Source: Methanobacteriota archaeon (GTDB lineage: Archaea > Methanobacteriota > Methanobacteria > Methanobacteriales > Methanobacteriaceae). Taken from it: a stretch of 48,079 nucleotides of DNA. A program made the position numbers and the translations under genes. Shown in pieces: positions 36,835 through 44,553 of the stretch (position 1 is its first letter; every line of letters begins with the position of its first letter). The stretch is taken from contig JAEZAV010000169.1 in NCBI GenBank assembly GCA_023430285.1, forward strand, positions 1 to 48,079, in the 5' to 3' direction. The notes under the pieces were generated by a model that saw nothing but the letters and a program-made list of their open reading frames with translations, was not told the origin of the DNA and did not search any database.

Positions 36835-37997
36835 TATAGTACTCCATACAAATTATTTTCAAATTTAGCTGTGATAACATTCCAATCATTTAATTCAGCA
36901 AATTTACGAGCTAAACTTCCTTCATTAACAATATTTATATTTAATGCACAAAATACCACATCAGAAGAGCTTTCGGCATAGATTATGCCATTATTGTTCC
37001 CAAATTCCATTATTATACCAGATAGACTTGTTGTAATTACAGGTTTACCCATTGCCATATATTCATATATTTTTATTGGTACAATATCTTGCATTATTCT
37101 TTCATTGGGATCTGCAGGTAGAATGCAAACATCTGATGCAGCAATATATTTGGGCATTTCACTATATTCTTTACGTCCCGCTAAAATCACTTTACTTTCT
37201 AAACAATTACTTTTTATTAAATTTTTCAAGTCAACGTAGCCCTCTCCATCTCCAACAATTAAAAGTTTTACATGATCATTTTGTATTTCATGAAGTTTTA
37301 AAATTACTTCCTTAAGCCCCGAAAAATGGTATAAATAACCCATGAAGAATAAAACTTTATCCTCATTATTAAATCCATACTTATCTCGAATTTCTTGACT
37401 ATTTATTAAATTTGGATCAAATTGTTCTAGATCAATACCTGCCCCAATGACTTTAGTGTTTTCAGCTCCCAATTTTTTTACAAATTCTTCAAGCTTTTTA
37501 TTAATAGTAAAGACTCTGGTTGAATTCTTAATAGTTAACTTTTCTAAATATTCCCCAATAGTTTCAAAACCTTTATCTGGAATTAGCATGTGTAAAACAT
37601 CAATCCAATAATAAATGAAAGGTATACTTTCTTTTTTTGCTATTCTCGATGCTAAATACGTGTTGACTATTCCAAAACCAATTATTATATCCGGTTTATA
37701 TTCTTTAATTTGTCGATGAATTTCTCGATAATGACTAAATAACATAGAAGGATAAACTAAAAATGGAATCTTCAAGACGCTTGGGCTTATTACTTGTACA
37801 GTTGCATCTGTATGAATCTTTTTATAATTTTTAGTAACTTTCCTCCTTTGAATCATGCCATTTTCTTCTTTAAAATCAATAGGATAATCAATTACACGAA
37901 TATCATGTCCCATCATCGATAATCTTTCCATAAGATGATGTTGTTGATGTGGGTTTCTTTTAATCCAATCTGATTCTTGAACAACTAAAATTTTCAA
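36834..37997 (-). CDS. Glycosyltransferase family 4 protein
   Basis: The product is 387 aa. The N-terminus (KILVVQESDWIKRNPHQQHH) and conserved core YYWIDVLHMLIP, then VLFFMGYLYHFSGLKEVI and PIKIYEYMAMGKPVITTSLS, are typical GT4/WcaI-like. The Glu in KIYEYMAMG is the expected donor-binding residue. It overlaps the upstream epimerase by 4 bp (ATGA) and the downstream DUF362 gene by TAATG. It probably acts early in glycan assembly, since it follows the sugar-nucleotide enzymes. Confidence 0.9.
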   Translation of the reverse strand: MKILVVQESDWIKRNPHQQHHLMERLSMMGHDIRVIDYPIDFKEENGMIQRRKVTKNYKKIHTDATVQVISPSVLKIPFLVYPSMLFSHYREIHRQIKEYKPDIIIGFGIVNTYLASRIAKKESIPFIYYWIDVLHMLIPDKGFETIGEYLEKLTIKNSTRVFTINKKLEEFVKKLGAENTKVIGAGIDLEQFDPNLINSQEIRDKYGFNNEDKVLFFMGYLYHFSGLKEVILKLHEIQNDHVKLLIVGDGEGYVDLKNLIKSNCLESKVILAGRKEYSEMPKYIAASDVCILPADPNERIMQDIVPIKIYEYMAMGKPVITTSLSGIIMEFGNNNGIIYAESSSDVVFCALNINIVNEGSLARKFAELNDWNVITAKFENNLYGVL

Positions 37998-38995
37998 AAC
38001 TCAGCACTCCTACATATATTTTCCCAGTTATCAACAAACCATGAATGAGTTTTTTTAATGCCTTCTTCAAATTTAATTTTAGGTTTATAGTCCAAAATAT
38101 CGGCGGCTTTATCAATTGAGGACAACAAACATGTTTTAGCGTCCCAATCACGTCTTTCAATATATTTTATACCTGATTTGTTATTTGTTATCTGATTCAC
38201 CATTTCAGCCATATCTCCAACTCGAGTTTCACGAGCTGAACCCAAATTTATGGCTTCACCTATAGCATTTTCAACTACACCCATTGCTAGTAAACCCTCA
38301 ACAATGTCATCAACAAATGTCCAATCCCTGGTTTCTGATCCATCTCCAGTAATAGGTAATGAATCCCCATTCAGAGCCCAATAAAAGAAATTAGGGATTA
38401 CATTACGATATTTTCCTGGAACTTCTCCAGGACCAAATACATTGAAAAAACGAGCATTAACTATTGGAAGATCATAAAGATTATGGAAATAATTAGTATA
38501 AAGTTCACCTAATAGTTTAGTAACTTGATACGGAGTGTGTAGATTGATTGAAACATCATGTTCTTTAAAGGGCATTTTAGATTCTAATCCATAAACTCCA
38601 CATCCTGATGAGGAATAAACAAATCTCTCAATATTAATTAACTGAGCATACTCTAAAACTTTCAAAATACCTATACCATTAACCATTAAATCCTTTTCAG
38701 GGTTATCCACAGAATTTTGGTTAGCAAAGTGAGCTGCTAGATGGAACACATAATTCGGTTTTTCCTTAAAAACCCTTTTTAGATCTTCATCGTTTAAAAT
38801 ATCACCTTTAATAAATTTGATATTATCTGCGTTAGGTATGTTCCATTCATAAGCTGAAGAAAGGTTGTCTAATATTATTACATTAGCAGCATCCAATTCA
38901 GATAGTCTTCTACAAAGGTTACTACCAACACAACCTGCACCACCAGTTACTAAAATAGTTTTTCCACTGTATTTAGAAAAGTTCAATTTATTCAC
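37994..38995 (-). CDS. NAD-dependent sugar-nucleotide epimerase/dehydratase (extended SDR)
   Basis: The product is 333 aa. The NAD-binding glycine motif GGAGCVG is at residues 18-24. The active-site YSSSGCGVYG strand and YQVTK (Tyr and Lys of the catalytic triad) are present, as are FFNVFGPGE and RDWTFVDDIVEGLL, typical of UDP-glucose 4-epimerase-like enzymes. It makes a nucleotide-sugar for the adjacent transferases; the exact reaction cannot be told from sequence. It overlaps the upstream SDR gene by 8 bp. Confidence 0.9.
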   Translation of the reverse strand: MNKLNFSKYSGKTILVTGGAGCVGSNLCRRLSELDAANVIILDNLSSAYEWNIPNADNIKFIKGDILNDEDLKRVFKEKPNYVFHLAAHFANQNSVDNPEKDLMVNGIGILKVLEYAQLINIERFVYSSSGCGVYGLESKMPFKEHDVSINLHTPYQVTKLLGELYTNYFHNLYDLPIVNARFFNVFGPGEVPGKYRNVIPNFFYWALNGDSLPITGDGSETRDWTFVDDIVEGLLAMGVVENAIGEAINLGSARETRVGDMAEMVNQITNNKSGIKYIERRDWDAKTCLLSSIDKAADILDYKPKIKFEEGIKKTHSWFVDNWENICRSAEF

Positions 38996-39929
38996 CTATC
39001 CGATAGTACCATTTCATCCATTCAACTGTTTTTTTTATTCCTTCTTCGGGAGTTACCTTGGGATCATGCTTTAAATCTTTGATTGATTTGGAAAAATCTA
39101 TTGTTTTAACTTGAGTTGTGAATGGTTCTGCATCGTGATAAGTAACAATTGAATCATCCACTCCAACGGAATCTAATATTAAATCGGAATAGTCTTTTAT
39201 TTCTCGTTCCCATTCTTGTTTTCCGCCAACATTATAAGCTTCTCCAGGTTTAAAATTGTCCACGATATTAGCAAATGTTTTTACAGTATCCCCAACATAG
39301 TCAATGATTCTTTTATGTCCTTTATAGACATTGTAAGGTTTACCAAATAATGCATGATATATGAATAATGGGATGAATCCTCTATATGGTGTGTAATGTT
39401 CTTGTGGTCCATAACAATTAACTGGCCTTACTCTAACTGTTTCAGTATTGAACATGGAGGCAGAGTTCATACACATCAACTCACCAGCCCATTTACTTAT
39501 GGCGTAATCATTCATTTGATAAGTGTCTTTAATTGGGTTATTTTCCATTACCTCTTCACTCATTACTCCATTATAATCCCCATAAACTTCTGCAGATGAA
39601 AAAAAAATTAGTCGAAAATCTAATTTTTCTTGTAATCGAATAATGTGTTTTGTTCCTAAGACATTAGTTTGCCACAGATTTTCATAATATGCTTCACCAT
39701 TCCAACGACCATATTCCGCTGCAAGATGATATACATAATCATAATCAGTTTTATCAAAAATTTTTTCTAATTGTCTATAATTTTTGACATCCGCTCGAAC
39801 ATAGTTATCTCTATCTGTATTGACTAAATCAATGGATGTTACTTCATGTCCTCTTAAGTTCAACTCATTTACTAAGTTGGTTCCAATAAATCCTGCCCCA
39901 CCAGTAACTAAAATTTTTTTTGTGTCCAT
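38988..39929 (-). CDS. NAD-dependent sugar-nucleotide epimerase/dehydratase (extended SDR)
   Basis: The product is 313 aa. ATG 39929 is chosen with GGGGATTAGT directly upstream; TTG 39941 lies before that site. Motifs are TGGAGFIG (residues 9-16), SSAEVYGD, YAISK (catalytic Tyr and Lys) and RPVNCYGPQE. It resembles UDP-glucose epimerase and dTDP-glucose dehydratase relatives. It is the first gene of the coupled minus-strand glycan operon, so the promoter is expected in 39930-40107. The SAEV site suggests an Asp/Glu-containing dehydratase variant, but this is not certain. Confidence 0.9.
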   Translation of the reverse strand: MDTKKILVTGGAGFIGTNLVNELNLRGHEVTSIDLVNTDRDNYVRADVKNYRQLEKIFDKTDYDYVYHLAAEYGRWNGEAYYENLWQTNVLGTKHIIRLQEKLDFRLIFFSSAEVYGDYNGVMSEEVMENNPIKDTYQMNDYAISKWAGELMCMNSASMFNTETVRVRPVNCYGPQEHYTPYRGFIPLFIYHALFGKPYNVYKGHKRIIDYVGDTVKTFANIVDNFKPGEAYNVGGKQEWEREIKDYSDLILDSVGVDDSIVTYHDAEPFTTQVKTIDFSKSIKDLKHDPKVTPEEGIKKTVEWMKWYYRIGE

Positions 39930-40107
39930 ACTAATCCCCAATAAACGTTAGTAAATAATAGATAATACTCACATTATTTAAATAATTGTTAATACTAGGT
40001 AATTCCTTAAATCTAGCACTTTATTATATTATAATATGATTATAAATAGTATAGGGAGCTAGAAGAGGATTAAATAATTTTTTTAATATATTATAATATA
40101 TATAATT
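39930..40107 (-). promoter_or_regulatory. Probable promoter region of the glycan operon
   Basis: This 178-bp gap is nearly all A/T, with TATA-like tattatattataatatg runs (about 40022-40040 and 40083-40105). The ATG of the epimerase gene is about 90 bp further downstream on the minus strand. The region also follows the nucleotidyltransferase gene, so readthrough is possible. Confidence 0.35.
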
Positions 40108-41256
40108 TTAGCAATTTAACAATACATGAAATAATCTGTAAAAATAAGATATTAATGGCAAAGTTGATAAGAATGCCGACTTTTCCCATTCAACGTTAGT
40201 TGGTAAAAACATAATTTTCAAAATATCTTGAATGCCAATATATCTACTATCGCAAATATTAAAACGAATATAAGCCATTAGGAATATATCATTAACATCA
40301 GACATGAAAAGTCTATTTTTTACTTTTAAAACTAAATCCATAATTATTGGTTCTTCTAACTCGTTAAGTATGATATTCGGAAAATTTACATCAAAAATAT
40401 CCTTAACTAAAGTAAGGTTAATAAGCAATATTCGTTTAATTCTTAGTTTTTCAGCCCTTTCAAGAACATAAATCCAATCAATCATATTTGCTTGTATTAA
40501 TTCAGAAATATCACAAATCCATGAAAAACGATCCCAGTAATGTCCGGAAGTATGTATACACAGTATTAATAACATATTTTCAGGGGAAATTGATAATATT
40601 TTTTTATTATTAATCTCTTTAATTTCAGAAACTTCAAAACCAAAGCTTTCAGATGAGTAAAACGATAACCCCGAGAACTTCCATTGAACTTCCAGATTTA
40701 TATCCTTAGACTGATTTTTAAATTTATATTCTCTTTGTGTTTTAAGGAATTTTCTTTCTTTAAAACCTTTAAAATTAAATTGAGGTACAAAACCGCAGGA
40801 AATAAGGATTTTTTTTATTTCCATGACATCATTTTGATGTACAAATATATCTAAATCATCGAACTGCCTCAAACCTATATGCTTATAAGCTTGAATTGAT
40901 AACAACGGCCCCTTATATGGAATTACTTGCAATCCCTGTTTTTCAAACATTTTCAATAAATTTAACAGTTCACCCATCATTTTTAAATTTTTCATTACAT
41001 TGTTATGGAAATTATCTTTTAAAATTTTAAATACATTATTGGGGATTATGTATTCGAATTCTTTTAAATTCCAATACATTAGTGTAGTTAATCTATGCTG
41101 AAATGTGAATTTAATTATGTAATTCCAATTTAAATCCATTTGAAGTATTTTAATTAGTTCAGACACTATTTTAGTATCCGTCTTTGTTCTAGAGCATAAG
41201 ATTATTAACTTATTTTCATTATTTAAGTTCGAGTAAAAAGAGGAATCTTGATACAT
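40108..41256 (-). CDS. Nucleotidyltransferase family protein (PF14907-like)
   Basis: The product is 382 aa. Its core reads PYKGPLLSIQAYKHIGLRQF and then DDLDIFV, with KG at 115-116, Arg130 and a DDLD at 133-136. This is the signature of PF14907-type nucleotidyltransferases, in which the Asp pair binds metal. Family helices near residues 245-262 contain ICDISELI. Proteins of this type commonly lie beside PqqD and B2 genes in lasso-like RiPP clusters, though their reaction there is unknown. The B1/B2/ABC set lies upstream on the same strand, with a plus-strand lipoprotein gene between. Confidence 0.85.
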   Translation of the reverse strand: MYQDSSFYSNLNNENKLIILCSRTKTDTKIVSELIKILQMDLNWNYIIKFTFQHRLTTLMYWNLKEFEYIIPNNVFKILKDNFHNNVMKNLKMMGELLNLLKMFEKQGLQVIPYKGPLLSIQAYKHIGLRQFDDLDIFVHQNDVMEIKKILISCGFVPQFNFKGFKERKFLKTQREYKFKNQSKDINLEVQWKFSGLSFYSSESFGFEVSEIKEINNKKILSISPENMLLILCIHTSGHYWDRFSWICDISELIQANMIDWIYVLERAEKLRIKRILLINLTLVKDIFDVNFPNIILNELEEPIIMDLVLKVKNRLFMSDVNDIFLMAYIRFNICDSRYIGIQDILKIMFLPTNVEWEKSAFLSTLPLISYFYRLFHVLLNC

Positions 41257-41359
41257 TGTAACCCCAAATTATTAAAAATTTCTCATTAAATTTAATTTAA
41301 AATTTATTTCATAATTTTAAACATTTATATATTAGTCATAAGATATTTCTGGTGATTAT

Positions 41360-41764
41360 ATGTTAAAAAAATATTTAATAATTATCATACTAATTGTTGT
41401 TGTGGGAATTTCCGGTTGTACAACAAAAACTGCTACCAACGGTACATTTGGTGAAAAGTCTATCTCCATTAGTGATCTTATTGAGGCGAACAATACTACA
41501 GCCGATCATTACATTGACAATGGAATACAATATTATTACATAGATGGTTATATTAAAAATAATAATAATTATGATGTTTTTAATGTAAAATTCAATGCAA
41601 TAGCCTATGATGCAAATGGAAATGTTGTAGCAACAAATGATACGGCATATCTAAATACTATTCCAAGCAAGGGTATTACTGAATTTTATATTGATTTTCC
41701 AGACCCAAATTCCAAAATTGTTCGTTATGATCTTAAAATTGTCAATGCCACAAGTATACTATAA
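41360..41764 (+). CDS. Small lipoprotein with FxLYD-like domain
   Basis: The product is 134 aa. GGTGAT lies 3-4 nt before the ATG. The signal peptide ends in a lipobox, VVGISGC, so the mature N-terminal Cys at residue 20 is expected to be lipid-anchored. The mature domain (residues 50-130), YYYIDGYIKNNNNYDVFNVK and later IPSKGITEFYI, has the beta-sandwich pattern of FxLYD domains found in archaeal and Gram-positive envelope proteins. It is the only plus-strand gene inside the minus-strand RiPP-like locus. TATA-like tttatatatta is at 41324-41334. Confidence 0.8.
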   Translation: MLKKYLIIIILIVVVGISGCTTKTATNGTFGEKSISISDLIEANNTTADHYIDNGIQYYYIDGYIKNNNNYDVFNVKFNAIAYDANGNVVATNDTAYLNTIPSKGITEFYIDFPDPNSKIVRYDLKIVNATSIL

Positions 41765-41768
41765 AAAA

Positions 41769-43586
41769 TTATAATATATCTTGCGATTTAATAAGTTCTA
41801 TTAATGAACTATTCTTATTTCTTAGTAATTTTTCCCAGGATCCTGATTCCAATATTTCACCATTTTCAAGTAAGTATATATTGTCTGCACATTTAATGGT
41901 GGAAAGCCTATGTGCTATGATTAAAACTGTTGTTTCACCATGATATTGATCTACAGCACCCAATATCTTGTTTTCGTTTTCAGAATCAAGATTACTTGTT
42001 GATTCATCCAAAATTAATAATGAAGGTTTACGTAAAAAAGCTCGTGCCAAAGCCAATCTTTGCTTTTCTCCACCAGATAATCGCACCCCACGATCCCCCA
42101 CAACCGTTTCAAGACCTTGGGGTAATTTACTCACAAAATCATATGCTGATGCCTTTTTTAAAGCACTGTTAATCTCATCATCATTAGCTTCAGGTTTGGA
42201 TAAAACTAAATTAAATCGAATGGTTTCATTGAATAAAAATGTATCTTGTGCCACGTATCCAATTTGGTTACGCCAATTATCCGATGATTTACCATCTATT
42301 AATATACCATCCCATGTTAAAGTTCCTTCTTTCGGCTTTATTAGACCAATAACCATATCAGCAATAGTGCTCTTTCCAGATCCCGAAGAACCAATCAATG
42401 CAGTGGTTTCTCCTGCTTTAATTTCCATATTTAAATTGTTAATAAAAAATTTATCTGAATTATCATACTGGAACGATACATTGTTAAATTTAATCTTATC
42501 TTTTAATTGTGAGATATGTGATTTTGATACGGTTTTATTTAGTTCGTAATTTTTTTCACATTTCTCTTGAATTTTCATCACATTCTCATATGAAGGTAGC
42601 ATGTTGATGAAATATTGATAACTATGTTGAACAACTGAAAACTGAGGAAGCATCATTACAAAGATGTATATAAGCAAAAATAAAACTGCTATAGGTAATT
42701 TAACTATTTCTATAAGAGTTAACACCATTAAGGCTAGGATTATAACTGTTCCAATATCAAACAATACCTTGACATCTGCATAGTTTCTAATGGTACTCTG
42801 ATAGTTCCTTGTTACTTCGTTTGTTTGTTTGGAGAACTCATTTACACTGGCTGTCTGAATGTTAAAACTTTTTATGGTTTTCATTCCCTCAAGTTGTTGA
42901 AGGATGGCGAAGTATAAATCTTGTGTTGTGGTACTAATATCTTCTCCACTGGATCTTGATTTTGATGTCATTCTCCTTAAGGAGAACAATATAATCACCC
43001 CTGCAATAAAAACGATTCCAGTTAAAATGCCCGCTAATTTAAGAGCAATTATCATATAAACTATTAAAATCATAGAGCTAGAAATTAATAATAAAAATTG
43101 ATTGGTACCTAAAATAATCCTTTCAATTTCATTTGTTAATGCATGTGCAAAATTTGAAGAACTCATTTTGGAAAAAAATAGCCAATTTGAATTGATAATA
43201 GCAGAATATAGTTGTTTTCTTATATGGGCTGCGAAATTAAATTCAATTTGGGCTGTAATCAATGTTTGGTATCTATTTAACACCGCAATGAAACTAATTG
43301 CCACTACATATAAAGTAAGAACATTAACTAAATTTATTTGTATGCCCAGAGTTTTGAAGATGTACATCGCATAAGTAGAAAATTGTCCCATAGATCCTTG
43401 ATCGGTATTTAGTCCAACTAATCCTAACAACGGTATCAACAATATAAGGCTTATTCCCTGAATCAAACTAACAAATACCATTAAAAATAGGGCTAAAGAA
43501 ACTTTTTTGGGCATTAACTTAATCAGATATATTGAAAAATTACCCAAAAGACTGTTTTTAAAATCGGAAAATAGTTCATTGATCAT
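41769..43586 (-). CDS. ABC exporter (permease-ATPase fusion), lasso-D-like
   Basis: The product is 605 aa: six membrane helices (to ~residue 320) and one ATP-binding domain. Walker A GSSGSGKST is near residue 397, signature LSGGEKQRLALARAF near 500, Walker B LLILDESTSNLD near 522 and switch AHRLST near 556. All catalytic residues are intact, so it probably works as a homodimer. No N-terminal C39 peptidase is present, fitting a separate leader protease (B2). It starts 22 bp after the B2 gene. It probably exports the matured peptide; this is inferred from context. Confidence 0.9.
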   Translation of the reverse strand: MINELFSDFKNSLLGNFSIYLIKLMPKKVSLALFLMVFVSLIQGISLILLIPLLGLVGLNTDQGSMGQFSTYAMYIFKTLGIQINLVNVLTLYVVAISFIAVLNRYQTLITAQIEFNFAAHIRKQLYSAIINSNWLFFSKMSSSNFAHALTNEIERIILGTNQFLLLISSSMILIVYMIIALKLAGILTGIVFIAGVIILFSLRRMTSKSRSSGEDISTTTQDLYFAILQQLEGMKTIKSFNIQTASVNEFSKQTNEVTRNYQSTIRNYADVKVLFDIGTVIILALMVLTLIEIVKLPIAVLFLLIYIFVMMLPQFSVVQHSYQYFINMLPSYENVMKIQEKCEKNYELNKTVSKSHISQLKDKIKFNNVSFQYDNSDKFFINNLNMEIKAGETTALIGSSGSGKSTIADMVIGLIKPKEGTLTWDGILIDGKSSDNWRNQIGYVAQDTFLFNETIRFNLVLSKPEANDDEINSALKKASAYDFVSKLPQGLETVVGDRGVRLSGGEKQRLALARAFLRKPSLLILDESTSNLDSENENKILGAVDQYHGETTVLIIAHRLSTIKCADNIYLLENGEILESGSWEKLLRNKNSSLIELIKSQDIL

Positions 43587-43608
43587 GCTTATTAAATTTA
43601 CTTTTTTT

Positions 43609-44028
43609 CTATGATTTTAGATTATCTAAATCCATTAATGGAACATATTCTGTATCAAGTTTCCCTAAAACGATTTTATTATCCATCTCTAACCATGCGT
43701 GAGCTTCAAAATAATGCTGATTGTTAATTCCAATCTTAAGATTTGAGGGATAATTATATTTTGAGAGCATGATGTGTCCCAAAATAGCACTTGTTAAACA
43801 GGTTGATCTTGGAATCAGATCAGATGCCACTTTTACTGCCCATAATATATCTTCAACTTTTTCCCCGTTATTTTCACCAGATTGATGTATGTTTCTTACG
43901 TATGTATGTATTCTAGAAAAACTGAGGATATATAACGCTATACGAATTAAAAAGGCAAAGAATAAACTCTTTAATAGCAAATTCTTTTTGATTTTTGAAA
44001 GTCTTATAAATTTATTAAGTATCTGCAT
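43609..44028 (-). CDS. Lasso peptide biosynthesis B2-like protein (transglutaminase-like leader protease)
   Basis: The product is 139 aa. The B2 core is visible: RSTCLTSAI with the nucleophile Cys77, then HYFEAHAWLEMDNKI with His110 in the AHAWLE motif; the third residue (Asp) is probably 116 or 125. The N-terminal ~45 residues carry a hydrophobic helix (LLLKSLFFAFLIRIALYIL). B2 proteins remove the leader of lasso and related RiPP precursors. It overlaps the PqqD gene by 14 bp and is followed by the exporter. No ATP-grasp or asparagine-synthetase-like cyclase is present in the locus. Confidence 0.88.
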   Translation of the reverse strand: MQILNKFIRLSKIKKNLLLKSLFFAFLIRIALYILSFSRIHTYVRNIHQSGENNGEKVEDILWAVKVASDLIPRSTCLTSAILGHIMLSKYNYPSNLKIGINNQHYFEAHAWLEMDNKIVLGKLDTEYVPLMDLDNLKS

Positions 44029-44302
44029 TGAGTTTTACCAGCCCATGACTTAAAAGATCGTTTATTAATTTTTGAACATCAATCTGGCATATTTCTGTGT
44101 CAACCTCATACTCTTTCATGACTAAAGTGACAATTTCATCTAATTTAGTAGGTTTCTGTATCCAGTTCCATATTTTAGAACCGATTGGATTCAAACCATA
44201 ATATGTACCATCACTCATGTTTAGAATTGCAGCTTCACCTTCGAGTTCACATGAAATTATATCCTCTGCGACTACAACAGTTGTTTTATTAGAAATTTTC
44301 AT
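44015..44302 (-). CDS. PqqD family protein (RiPP recognition element, lasso B1-like)
   Basis: The product is 95 aa. The RRE fold is recognised by three beta-strands, KTTVVVAEDIISCELEGEAA and NMSDGTYYGLNPIGSKIWNW, then a helix bundle with DEIVTLVMKEYEVD and VQKLINDLLSHGLV. These are the PqqD/B1 hallmarks. RREs bind precursor leader peptides and deliver them to B2. GTGATT precedes the ATG. It is first in the B1-B2-ABC operon and divergent from the giant adhesin at 44554. Confidence 0.9.
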   Translation of the reverse strand: MKISNKTTVVVAEDIISCELEGEAAILNMSDGTYYGLNPIGSKIWNWIQKPTKLDEIVTLVMKEYEVDTEICQIDVQKLINDLLSHGLVKLNADT

Positions 44303-44553
44303 ATTTAATCACGGATTTTTTTTTCTTAATATTAATTATTATACGTAATATAAATGTTTTTGAAATATTTTTGTTCAAAATTTCAAAATGGATTATAATT
44401 ATGTGAAGATCATCACAGATTAATATAAAAAATTTAGAAAAGTATATATTTCGTCACAAAAACTGATATTATATATATAAAATATGTGAATTAGGTGTCA
44501 CATGATTTTTTTCGATAATCAAATATATAGCAAAAGAAAAAGGGGGTATGTAA
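44303..44553. promoter_or_regulatory. Divergent PqqD/adhesin promoter region with 19-codon upstream frame
   Basis: This AT-rich region contains TATA-like atatatataaaat (44470-44483) for the plus strand and atatatactttt on the minus strand near 44438-44450. A short plus-strand frame (44502-44561, MIFFDNQIYSKRKRGYVNN) has AGGTG 4 nt before its ATG and runs across the adhesin start in another frame. It may be a leader peptide or chance. No RiPP precursor is evident. Confidence 0.4.

Noticed and set aside
40022..40105. Short ORFs in the gap before the glycan operon considered as RiPP precursor
   Set aside because: They are only a few codons long, with no ribosome-binding site and almost pure A/T.
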